DNA from: Echeneis naucrates
Lineage: Eukaryota > Chordata > Actinopteri > Carangiformes > Echeneidae
NCBI RefSeq assembly: GCF_900963305.1
Contig: NC_042513.1
Span: forward strand, 7,256,501 to 7,320,500
Length of the DNA: 64,000 nucleotides
Direction: 5' to 3'
The position numbers were made by a program, and so were the translations under genes. How positions within the stretch are numbered: the stretch's first letter is position 1; each line of letters starts with the position of its first letter. The notes beneath the pieces were generated by a model. That model saw only the letters and a list, made by a program, of their open reading frames with translations, made no database searches and was not told the DNA's origin. Positions 13,101-33,335 of this stretch are shown here, piece after piece.

Positions 13101-16100
13101 TGCTGTCATCATGAAAAGGAAACTGTTGTCACCGCACGTACTTTGCTGCTGGATGTGCTGTATGTGATGGAGAACAGTGCAGAGAAGTCAGCCTTAATGC
13201 AGGTGGAGTTCGCTTCCTTTACCTCAAAGGTAACAGCCTGAACACAACCTGTGTGACACCAGAGAGACACAACAATGAAATAATGGAAAAAATAATAACA
13301 CATAAAAAAAGAACAATAACATTTAAAAACAAAAACAACTACTGAAAATATGGTAAACAAGTGTTTTTTGTTTTTTTTTTTTGCATATTCCACAGTATAT
13401 TAGTAGAGTGCAATCTCTTTTGAGCCATATTCTTATGTATATTTATTGATTCATCTTCTACTGCTAATCCGTTTCTGCGTTGCAGAGGATGCTGGAGCCA
13501 ATCCCAGCTCACTCTGGGTGAGGGCTGGTCACCCTGGACAGGTCACCTGTTCATCACAGGGCCAACACACAGAGACAGAGACCAACAACCACTCAGACCT
13601 ACGGACAATTTAGAGTCACCAGTTAACCCAAACATGCTGTCTTTGGACGGTGGGAGGAAACCCACACAGGTACAGGGAGAACATGCAAACTCCACACAGA
13701 GAGGACCCAGGATGGGAACAGAAGCCACAACCTTCTTATTGTGAGGCAACAGTGGTAACCACTATTCCACTGCGCTGCCTCAGTACACTCTGAATTCAAA
13801 TATCATGACAATATATGAAAATATTAGTCTGCTAATAGACGTCAGGTTTGTTTTGTTTTTGTCCCCAAAATATTATTTTCTGGGCTTTTATGCCTTTATT
13901 CTGACAATGGGTTGGGGTTAGTTGGTACACAGTAGGGGTGGGAATATTTTATTATGTCACGATTCGATTCCAATTTTTGGGGTACAGTAGCATAGTGGTT
14001 AATGCTGTCACCCCGCAATACGGAGGGCACGGTTCGGACGGCAAACCCCCCAGCTCCTAGACCAGAAGACCAGACCAGATCAGACTAGACTGGACCAGAG
14101 ACTAGACCAGACCCCTGCAGAGAGTAGAGACTACACCAGATCAGACCAGACCAGACCAGATACCGGACACCAACAGGGAATAGAGACTAGACCAGACCAG
14201 AGACCGGGCCCCTTCAGAGAGTAGAGACTAGGCCAGCTCAGACTAGAGCACCCAAGCTAAACGCTTGACCACCCAATAACGTTTACAGTCAGTTTACAGA
14301 CTGTTAATAACCACCTACTTAATAAATGTGAGAAGATTGTTGCAACCCAACTGGTTTTACATGGATAGTAAAGCAGTTCACACAAGCTACCAGCAGAGGT
14401 CGACAGACAGCTAAAAGTGAGAAGGGAACACTGCTCACTGTAACACTGGAGAGGCTCCCTGGGGCACTGAGTCGATGGAGGCAGGAGCTGTACTTGTTAG
14501 GTACACTAAATGTGGCTGCAATGCACAGAGGAGGTATTTAGCAACTCCGCCAACTTGACAACTTTCACACTTGCATTGTAAGTTATTAAGACCTTTATTC
14601 CCTGGAAACTGTTAACCCGCTGCTGTGTTGGTGTGTGTGCGAAAGCGCCTACTTTGGCTATTCAAGACTTCTCAAGTGCTTCTCAACCCTGAAACTCATA
14701 TCATCATCATAAAAAATAAATAAATAAAATACTTCCTCACTTCCAGTGTTTCAATATACTGATGCAATACAGGAATTTCACTGCTTGCTTCACAGTTCCT
14801 ATAATCTCTACAAAGAAGTTGAGCTCAAATGTTCACATAATGACCAAGACTATTCCTCTTTCAATAAATTTCTGCCAGCACAGTCCCCGTGCTTCTATCT
14901 GGTAAGTAAAAACGACATGTCAGGGATAAAAAATATTATTCTGTCCGCAGGCTAGCCAAGCTGGTGGGTCTCAAATTTCACTCGCCACTGGGAATATTTC
15001 ATTGATGAGAAGGATTTTGGCAAATGAAAAGATGCTTCAAATAGTAGCTGGTTATTTGAGGGACAGATTCTGTTAGAACTTGGCTTATGGGTGTTGTCAG
15101 TTGTCACTGTCAGAAGTCACTTCATATAAGAGAGCTTTCCTTTTTCCTCCCCCTCCTCTTTCTCTCCTTTACTTTAAGCTTTACATTAATACAACCTAAC
15201 AATTATAGCAGAGAAAGCCCTGAACTCTCTCTCAATTACAGGCCATCTGATGCCTAATTGAAACCTGACCCCGGTGTCACCTCCACATTCACCCTGTAAA
15301 CACACATACAAGATAGTTTGCACAACACTCCAATGTGATCATCTGGTAGAAATTGCTGTGTGTTCAAAGTATGTAGCTGCTTAAAGCAATGTTGGACAGT
15401 CTGTGTGGAGAGAACAGCACAACAATCACACAATCTCACACAGCTCCTTCTACTGAGAGGTAATTTTCTATTAAGGTCACAAGCACAAGCAGATGACCTA
15501 ATCATACTGATGAGTGCAAGATAAATCTGAACATACAGTTTTTCATTCATGCATCTCATTACAAGCAAGATGAGAGAAAACACTGTAGCTACTCAAAGTG
15601 TGACTGTTTTGGCCTGTGTGTGTTCCAGATGATCAAACTGGCCACAAACCAGCACTGTTAGTAGATCGCCGCTGGGCTGTGTGCAACACAAAGCCATCTA
15701 GTCACATGAAGCTCTCAGATGACACAACAATGAGCCTAATCTGCTGTTTCATAGCATTAACAAAACCTGGTCACATTAGAATAGAATAGGATAGAATAGG
15801 ATAAAGTCTCGGGACTTCTTAGGTCTGTTTTGACAGGACAAGTGACCCTCGGATTTTGGACTTTGAAAATGTAGCAGAAAAATTTTACAAAGCCTGTTTT
15901 TGTTGAAAAATTGTCCAAGCCTCAAAATTATGAGGCCAGTCCTTCCTTTGGAAGCTGAAACCAGAAAGTGTTTGACAATTGATCAAACTATTGTCAAAAT
16001 AGTTGGCAATTAATTTTCTATCCATCCAGCACCAAGAAAGCATTTTATTTCATAATCCTTGAATATATGTTTGTTGCTAAAAGGTGTCCAATGAATCTAG

Positions 16101-16473
16101 CGGAGTAATGTTTCCCTGTTAATGGCAGTGGACTAAACACATTATGAATAGAATAACCAAGATAAAGGTCTAGGTTATTGGTTTCAAGATAAAATGTAAA
16201 AATAGTTATTTTCAAAAGGCCTTTCAAATTGAACAGCTGCTCAGACGATACCGTTATACTGAGGCTAAATGTGGGATGCGTGCTACTCCACCACAGTGGC
16301 TCAACAGCCGATCGGCTGAGTGATTAGTCGCCTGTTTGTCTATTGATCAACTTTATCGACGAGCTGACTGTCGATTTAGTGACGTAGATCGGTCAAATGG
16401 TCGCATCCGGACTCTCACCTACAACCGCCATCCCGGCGATGAAGACCGCGGCCAACAAGCGAGAGGGCTCCAT
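10173..16473 (-). CDS. lamp1: Lysosome-associated membrane glycoprotein 1
   Basis: Nine coding exons, minus strand: 16473-16419, 13248-13142, 13033-12814, 11908-11747, 11633-11434, 11344-11219, 11112-11046, 10964-10797, 10312-10173. Phases agree throughout and give 414 residues (human 417). Order: signal peptide [18 protein letters not shown] then GCVQA; first lumenal LAMP domain with FGRGHALGL and YNLSD; a proline/threonine hinge ([19 protein letters not shown]); second lumenal domain from [19 protein letters not shown] to the cysteine of YSYMCNAEQ; one membrane span ([20 protein letters not shown]); short tail [11 protein letters not shown]. The G-Y-x-x-hydrophobic end is the lysosomal sorting signal (GYQTI in human). 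Several N-x-S/T sites fit the heavy glycosylation of the family. The protein protects the lysosomal membrane and marks late endosomes and lysosomes. Intron 1 (13249-16418) carries a SINE and a minisatellite. LAMP2 is less likely given the C-terminus and the cul4a/grtp1 synteny. Confidence 0.95.
13450..13780 (-). repeat. tRNA-derived SINE in lamp1 intron 1
   Basis: On the minus strand it begins with a tRNA-like head (gcgcagtggaatagtggtta, then a degenerate B-box region), followed by the very common teleost body (gagtttgcatgttctccctg, tttcctcccaccgtccaaag, gtgactctaaattgtccgta). It ends near the motif gctggagcc read on the + strand. It shares most of its length with the copy at 36152-36512. Boundaries are approximate. 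Confidence 0.85.
13983..14048 (+). repeat. Isolated SINE tRNA-like head
   Basis: The segment tagcatagtggttaatgctg followed by cacggttcggacgg looks like the A and B boxes of a tRNA-derived SINE in + orientation. The usual SINE body is missing: the sequence runs straight into a minisatellite. It is too degenerate to be a functional tRNA. Confidence 0.5.
14051..14250. repeat. Minisatellite of gaccagacca/gagactagac type
   Basis: Imperfect array of agaccagacc-like 5-10 base units, with a larger phrase (ccctgcagagagtagagacta and variants) recurring at about 14112, 14167 and 14208. It lies in lamp1 intron 1. Confidence 0.75.
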
Positions 16474-16900
16474 CCTTCGGCCCGGACCTCTCCAGCGGAC
16501 AGACTGACTCCTTGTCCCCGCGGAAGGACGCGCAGATGTCCGGGGGGCCGCCGCCGGGGCAGGTGTCTGTTCGCTGCGACGCAGCACGAACTGCGGTTAG
16601 CTCAAACCACCGGCGCCCTGTTTGCTGTAGTTTCTCTGTTGTATGAAGAAGGAGACGGGCTCGGAAGGCTTTCTCGGAGTGTGTCCTGGCAGAAGAAGCA
16701 GCGCTGTACGTGTCAGCCACACCGGCTCAGAAAGACGGAAAGACTCAGCCCGTCGTGTGAACAGGGAGCGCTCGGAGCGCCGGAGTCACGTGCCCCCTCC
16801 CACCACCCCCACCCCATCCTGGCCCCGCCCTCCCCAGGGAGCGCTCCCTGTCACTAACACACACACACACACACACACAAACTGGAGGGCTCTGACATAA
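16474..16900 (-). promoter_or_regulatory. lamp1 promoter with CLEAR-like E-box
   Basis: GC- and CpG-rich DNA upstream of the lamp1 start, reading on the minus strand. It includes gtcacgtgcc at 16785-16794 (core cacgtg 16787-16792), about 310 bases before the start codon. LAMP1 is an established target of TFEB/TFE3, which bind GTCACGTGAC-like CLEAR elements, so this site is a good candidate for lysosomal co-regulation. An (AC)11 run lies at 16857-16878. The long open frames here on both strands reflect GC content. Confidence 0.6.
16857..16878. repeat. (AC)11 microsatellite
   Basis: Perfect AC dinucleotide run at the distal edge of the lamp1 promoter. Confidence 0.9.
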
Positions 16901-18100
16901 AGAGTGTGAAGAGACGCTCGGTGAGAAAAATATTACATTTCCAGGAATAATGTTGACGACTGATTCTCGCATTTCAGGGAATTCACACGCGTGATTTGTC
17001 ACTGTTGGGTAATTAGAACTCATTCAAATGTAACGAGCCGGAAGGAAAAACACTGAAATAAGTGTTAGTGCAGCAGGCAGCGGCATCCCGGTACTGAAGC
17101 TCACGTCAAAAATGTAATGTATGACAAAGCATATCATGCTAAAATAAATATATTATACATTAGATGAAGGAGCCATGAGGATGACTTTATCAGTGTCCAC
17201 TTCCTGAAATGATCTAGGTGTGTTAAGTCAGTATGTGAGATGTATGATATGAGGCAGAACATTTGGGTTATTACAATTTTATTGTATTTTTACTGTCTGT
17301 GTGTTTGTCCCGTGGACTATTTTAACTGTAACGTATTTTGAGACCAGTTTGACAGTTTGATTTTTTATTTATTTATTTTTTTTTTTATGTATAGGGTGGG
17401 AGCATGTGAGATCACACGTTCTAAAACACACGTGCACACCCTGTGCTGTGCACAGTGGCAGTGTATGTGTTGTGGTCAGTGAGCTGACACCTTATCAATT
17501 CACAAGGGCATGCAAAACCCTGGAAGGAATGCAGTGGCTGCTGTAATGGGGTTGCCCAGACTTATGAGGACCCTGCTACATTCCTCCTGCATACTTCAAC
17601 CACGCTTTTTAACAAAGGACTTGCAGTTTCCTTGTCTTAAATCTAGACTGTAATGCCAGACAGCTCACTCTCATGATTTAAGATCTATTCTTATTCATCT
17701 ATATGCTGAGCATTCACTGATGTGATAAAGAGAGCGTCACTTTCATCTCCCAGTAACTTTAAAGTGTGAATCTTTTATGGCCCATTGCTATGAATGTACA
17801 GGGGCAACTCATTTATTTGAAACAGAAGAGTGCCATTCCCAAATTGATAAAAATGTGTATGGAAAGATAACAGACAATAATCCACTGCCTTATTGTATCA
17901 TTCGGTATGAATATGCAGAGAACAAATTAGTCTTGTGATGTATTGCAACATTTCTGATTTTAACAAGTTTTGCTTCCCCTCAACTGCAAGAGATTGACAT
18001 GGAAGCAGTTGTTTGGCATGAAGACCTTCATGATGGCAAAGACAAATAAAAATATTAGCTTGTTATCTACTAATATCATAATATAATTACTTGAATCATT
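16901..18100. other. Intergenic between lamp1 promoter and cul4a 3' end
   Basis: No coding potential and no recognised repeat. A T-rich tract lies near 17365-17390, and an isolated E-box cacgtg is at about 17430. Confidence 0.5.
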
Positions 18101-18109
18101 AAATATTCA

Positions 18110-18115
18110 TTTATT
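18110..18115 (-). terminator. Candidate cul4a poly(A) signal
   Basis: tttatt on the + strand gives aataaa on the minus strand, about 750 bases beyond the cul4a stop codon. No other clear signal was seen nearer to the stop. Confidence 0.45.
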
Positions 18116-18865
18116 CAGGTTCACTTTTCTCACTCGTACACAGAATACAATCTGATCTACAAAAACGTCAGCACATGACATCAGACATTTTGGACAAAAC
18201 ATAGAAGATACCCAAAGACAAAGTGGCTTTCCTGCATATCATTTAGCTTCTGTGTTAGGAGCAATGACCATGTCCCTCTGACCTCAACACACAGATGACT
18301 CGGCCTCTCTGGACCACTTCATGCATCCTTAAGTCTTTTCTCGTCATCCTCGAGAGCAATTTTTCTGCCAAATCAAGCAACCAACCAATTAGGTCTACTC
18401 TCAGCAGTTTAATCAGTTATTCATGAACAAAAAGTGAAAATAAAAACAAAAACAACAAAAAAAAAAAACAAAAAAATCTTAAAACTCAGGACAAACCGAC
18501 TATAGTAGAAAATAAGTGATTTTAGAACAATGTGATGGAGAAAACAAATCCCAATCCTGAGGAAGGGTGAACACAACAAAAACCGAGGAAAGTGCTAGTA
18601 ATTTTCAGTTGAGTTTTGCATTAGCAGATTTTTAACTCACTTAAACCAACCAACAACAAAGCAAGTCACCCCTCCAGCCCCATTTCAGAGTCCCACTTAA
18701 GATATTGCAGAGAGGGAAAAATACAGCCAAGTCTCTCTGTTTGATCTGGATGCTGTGCCCAGGATTGTGGATGGAGGAAAAGATGGGCACCAGAGGAGCG
18801 CTGTCAGTGTCTAAAGGACTACAGCTGTACACTTGCTGTGAGAAAAGCATTGCATTGACAGTCCT

Positions 18866-27991
<9,126 letters not shown>

Positions 27992-28560
27992 TATCAGATT
28001 AGCGCTTTGGCTTAACGCTGTATGTATGGTACAAGTGTTTTGCTAAGTTACTGCTGGATTGTTCAGTTGCCTGTTTATTTACTGTCACCAACACAACTTC
28101 TTCGTTCAACTGGTTGTCTTTGGTTGACGGCACAGATAAGTCTATTTAAAATACATTCACAAAGAAATACTGGCTTTCCGTGAGGTAATCAATCAGAAAA
28201 TATAACTCTGGTCAGCTAAATAAACATGCTAACAGTATGTTATCTACAACTGCAGCACATTTAAGCTACCAGTTTCCGTCCTCTCTCGGTTTTTTTCAGC
28301 TAGTCCAGCTAGTCAATTGTTGTTTTTTGCGGCAGTAAACAAAAACATAAAAGCGGCATATTTAGCGTTGGTATGACAGACCCATGTTTTGGTGGCTTTC
28401 TTTAGCTCATAGCTAGCTAGCACAACAAAATGGCTTTTCTCAGATACTTCGGTTGGACAGGTGCATCTTGGGTGAAAAGCGCCCGAGCTGCGTTCGAGGA
28501 CAGTTTGGATTTGTGTGATCTGTAAAAGTTATTTCTCATTTTCAAAGACGCTTGCACGGT
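27992..28560 (-). promoter_or_regulatory. cul4a 5' UTR and promoter region
   Basis: Moderately CpG-containing DNA upstream of the cul4a start codon on the minus strand. No TATA box is obvious and the transcription start cannot be placed. A 31-codon frame with a good start context reads the other way at 28430-28525. Confidence 0.4.
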
Positions 28561-29500
28561 GCGTCCAAGGACCCGTCATCAAGCCAGTCCTGAAGGGCTG
28601 GTATAATCCTAACTGCCAGCCACCACTTTTAAATGGATGTAAACTCAGCATTTATAGAATGTAACTCTTGGTAAAGCTATTTCAATAAATCCAATACATG
28701 ATTAAAAAAATTAAACTGGACTACCAAAATGTGCTTTAATTTCTCTCATTTCTCTCAAACAGGAAACAAACAGTAGCCAAACAGTAGCCAAACAGTGACC
28801 TCACAGAGGTCACTGTGAGGTTTTTGGTGGTTTTTGGCCTGAATTCACCATTAACCTGTGATCAAAATCTCAAATAGTATACATTTCATTATTACTGAGT
28901 CATACCAATACTTTTACAATTGATGGTATCAAATATTAAGATCACATCTAACAACAGAATTTCACAAATTTTCCTTACATTTTTATCTAAATTACAGCAA
29001 ATTCACAGACAACAAGCTTTTAAGCACACATTTTCATTTTATTTTCAGTTTCTTGATTTCAGTAATACATCTTTGTCAATCATCGTTTGCTTCTGTATCA
29101 TTGTGGTGGTGTCATCTCTTATTTCATGACTTTTGTGACTGAAAAAAAGTAAATTGAGCTTGTATTGTGACACTCACCAGTCCAGTTTAAGCTTTAATAA
29201 TAGACAGAAATCGTTTTTTGGGAGTCAGTGAGACTGCCTGACTGTGGTTATAATGTATATAACACATTATTAACTTCATGAACGCTAAATAACACATTTA
29301 TTTATACTATCTTAAATTTAGAGGTTATAAAGAAAGAGGGTTATAAGATCTGTTATTTTATGTTTCAGTATCCTGCTTTATATTCATTCCACTAGGCATA
29401 GTCATAATCTAGATTTAAGACTACTTAGTTAAGTGGTAAATTGTACTACACGTACGAGCAGTGTAACGTCAAAAGGCCAGTTCTAACAGTTAACAAACTG
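28561..29500. other. Intergenic between divergent cul4a and tgfbrap1
   Basis: AT-rich and without genes. A short tandem of cagtagccaaa units lies near 28770-28792, followed by a perfect hairpin at 28793-28815. PCID2, the human head-to-head neighbour of CUL4A, is not here. Confidence 0.5.
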
Positions 29501-29519
29501 GGAACAACGTCCCTTCTTG

Positions 29520-29868
29520 CTGCAGAGTCTTGAACGCAGCCCTGTCTCAGCTGCAGCCAGAGTTCAGTTCAAATGGGCGGTGTTTGGTCCGGCACGAGGA
29601 AGGACCCAGCGCTGCCATTGAAGCTGTGGGACCTGCCTGTCTGCCTGTCGGTGCGGTGCCGGCCCAGGCAGCATGGGAACAGTGCTGCATCGACAGTAGT
29701 TCTCCGGGGCACTGTTTACGGAGTGGTGAGCCTCCCTCCCTCCCTGTCCGTGATCTTCAGGCCGGTCGTCCAGAGCGCTGTCCATCGCTGTCGGTGAGCT
29801 AACAGCTCCCGGTGAAACTGGGCAAGAGGCGACTGCGCAAAGCATCATCTCAGGAGAGGCCAGTCTGG
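29520..29868 (+). promoter_or_regulatory. tgfbrap1 promoter and untranslated first exon
   Basis: A CpG-rich patch that ends in a strong donor (cagtctgg followed by gtaagaatg, junction after 29868). The next acceptor that leads into coding sequence is at 31039, one base before the coding exon, so this is best read as a 5' untranslated exon. Frames within it on both strands have no protein similarity. The start of the exon is not defined. Confidence 0.55.
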
Positions 29869-31058
29869 GTAAGAATGTAATGCTTTTCCCGCATGTGTCG
29901 TAGTGTGACCGAAATACGGCAATACGGCTTGTTTGTTCATATCAACCAGCTCTTATTTTATCCATTCCGAAAATGTTAAATTAGCTTGCCAAGGTTGCGA
30001 TCAATGAACAACAGCGTTTGCAAGCTAACGTTAGCTAGCTCAGTACACTGGGGCCAGGAGGAGCCACCTAAATAATCCAAAACCTACCACGACTTCATCA
30101 CATGAACAGTTAATTTTTTTACAATTTCTGCCAGCTTCAGACATCAGATGTGAATCAGTTAATCTGGGGGTGTTGTTATGCTCGGGTTTTATGGGCTTGG
30201 TTAGCTAGTTAGCCTTAACGTCATTAGCTATTACCGGCAGAGCTGCGTCTAATGCGAGAGCCTCCCAAAAGTACCCTGCTAAGTGTTTACGCTGCCCCAG
30301 TTAGCAACTATAAAAAATATATGTAAACAATTGATAAATGAGCCATAAAACAATATAATTTCACAGATATATAGACAGAAGTTATTCGCTTCTGAGTCTA
30401 TATTTTGTTTTATGACTACATTATCAGTGAATAATACACCAGCTTCAGCTCACGGGTGTCCACAGGGATTATACTTGGTTGCAAATTTATTATTAAAGCG
30501 TATGACGTAAAGCTGTCTTTATATTGACGTTTAAACCTTGTATTAAATGTTTAGATATTGTTAACGAACTAGAGATAGGGGCCTTTGCACACATTCATAA
30601 TGAGGAGGGGGAAAAAAAGAACCTACTCAGCTTCAAGACACTATAAATGCAACGAGATTTAGTGCATACTGGTGCCAAGCAGTCTTGTTTTTAGATGTGT
30701 TAGTCCATCCAAATCTCATTGTGAATGAATAAGGTAATCAATGCTGTCATCTATGAAATGGAAGACGAGAGATTTTTTTTAAAAATGGAAACTAACGCGA
30801 TCATTTTATAGGCTCACACATGGGAGCAAAAGAGATAAAAACAAAAAGTCTGAGATTTCTAAAAGCAGAGTGGATTTAGAGTTTGTAGTGAATGAAAGAC
30901 TTGCCAATGCCTCAGTATCCTGTGATATTGCCAGTGAATTAATTATGTATTGTGTTTTATACACTCTCACTCTTTATACTCTTGTATTGATTAGTCTCCC
31001 TGCAGCTTTGTTGATGCATTTCTGCTTTGTCTCATATAGAGTAGATGCCTTGGCTGAG

Positions 31059-33304
31059 ATGAGTGTGAAGGCTTTTGAGCTAGTCCCCGCTGTGGAGCGA
31101 GATCTCCTCATGGGTGACAAAGCTCGCATCAACATCGAGTGCATTGAATGCTGTGGAAAGCGCTTGTATGTGGGCACTAATGACTGCTTCATCCACCACT
31201 TTCTGCTGGATGAGGTCACTTCCTCCAAAGGGAAACTGAGCTATTCCGCCCAGAAGAAACTTCAGAAATACCTCGGCCTCAAGAAACCAGTGGCTGAGCT
31301 GCGGGCTGCCTCTGCTTTAGAGCGTCTGATTGTGCTTTGCGATGGAATCTTGTTCCTTGTTGACATGGAGACCTTGGAGACAGTGCCCTCTGCAGCCGGA
31401 GGTGGAGCCAAGATCAGGGGTGTGACAGCGTTCTGCATTAATGAGAACCCGGTGAATGTTGATCCATTCTGTGTTGAAATGGGCATACTCTCCTCCAAGC
31501 GCCGGACAGTACAGATTTACATGGTGTATGAGGACAGAGTCCAGCTCGTCAAAGAGGTGACCACCCCTGAGCAGCCTTGTGCCCTCAGTGTCGATGGTTA
31601 CTTTTTGTGCCTGGCCCTTGCTACACAATATATGATCCTGAACTACAGCACAGGAGCTTTCCAAGACCTCTTCCCTTACAACAGTGAAGAGAGGAGACCT
31701 ATTGTGAAAAGGATCAGTAGGGAGGAGTTTCTCTTAGCAGCACCTGGTGGTCTGGGTAAGTCAATACAAAAACAGGACTTTCAGGTCTTTCAATAGTTTT
31801 ACCATTACTTTGAAACCTAAGTAACAGATTCGAGCTAATATCAGTTGTTTCCTCAAAAAAACCCATACATCGATTTGTGCCACTTTTTGTAATCCGTGGC
31901 ATGTTAATGCATCCAATCTGAGTTTATGTTAATGTCAATGGATTTATGCACTTGTGTTTGGTCTATGCTGGTTTTTAACAGTCTTTGTTTTGTTAAACAG
32001 TCATTAAGGTGCATCAAATTTTCACAGCGTTTCATTGGTGGACGTTTCACCAATTGTCGGAAATTGTCTCTGCAGGAATGTTTGCTAATGCAGAGGGGGT
32101 ATCTCAGCGGGCCCCCGTCAACTGGTCAGAGAGCGTGATTGGTGCAGCTGTTTGTTTTCCGTACGTGGTGGCCTTAGATGAAAGCTTCATCACCATTCAC
32201 AGCATGCTGGACCAACAGCTAAAACAGACCCTTTCATTCAGGGATGGACACATTTTGCAAGACTTTGAAGGTATCTTCAAACAAGCTATGTTGTCTACTT
32301 AAAGAACTTATTTACCAAAAGCAATCAGTGGAAGAATAATCATGTAATTGGGAATGATGTATGTTTTTTTTTTTTTGTTTGTTTGTTTGTTTGTTAGGGT
32401 TTTTTTTTTTTATATATATTTTTTATATATATATATTGTTTTAATGGCTACAAAGGTCAACAAGCTCACTGCTAGATCCTACCAGGTGTCCTCCCCTGCA
32501 GATCTACTCAAACCTAAATCAACTAATTGTCAGTTATATCATTTTTATATCTGAGTTAGCCTCCTTTTAATATTTCTGAATTCATTACAGTTAGGAAAAG
32601 TGGAAAAAAATCTGAAGATGATGCGGCAGCATTTATTTATTTGTATTTCACATCATGCCACATAGTGCAGTCCAAAAACGAGCAGCATAAAAATTGACAT
32701 TAAGATGACTTATGCCAGTGGCTAACAGACACAAGCAGAGATGAGTAGCGGGCTATAGAGGTTTGATATGCTGACTACCTTCAAACTGTACACTTCAAAT
32801 TTTTTTTTTATTTCAAACTTGACCACGAGACTAATGATGTGACGAAATGTTTTTACTTCATGGAAAACATGCCTCTGTTATGAAATTATCCAAGCGTTTA
32901 AAGAGTTGGTGCATTAGGTTGCTGGAGAAACCTTTTTAGAATAATGTGGGTAATAGCAGTGACTCTAAAGTGCTTTGAGAAAACAAATAAATGAAAGATG
33001 TTGAATTCTGTTTTGAGGCACACAGTAAATTGTAAGGGTAACATAAACTGGTCTAATGGATGTTCAGAAAGCTCTGAGCTGAAACTGTCAGAAGGTTTCA
33101 ACATGCTGTTTATCACCTCTGCTTCATCTACAATCACAATATAGGCATATAGCATAATAGGTGCATGTGAAGCTGGTTAAAGGTTGTTGTGTAAGTAAGA
33201 GTATAAAAATCAAGTATTTTGTTGTCTGTCAACACGCTACTTGTGATATCACTGCGCATATTTCTGGCTGTTTCAGAGTTCTGACGTGTGTGTGTGTGGT
33301 TCTC

Positions 33305-33335
<31 letters not shown>

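Noticed and set aside
16336-16900. Long open frames over the lamp1 promoter on both strands (up to 173 codons)
   Set aside because: High GC content removes stop codons. The frames lack similarity and splice logic, apart from the true lamp1 exon 1.
30870-31058. In-frame ATG upstream of tgfbrap1, extending the first exon by 63 codons
   Set aside because: A good acceptor (ctcatatag, ending at 31039) lies between it and the family-conserved start at 31059, and the extension has no similarity to the family.
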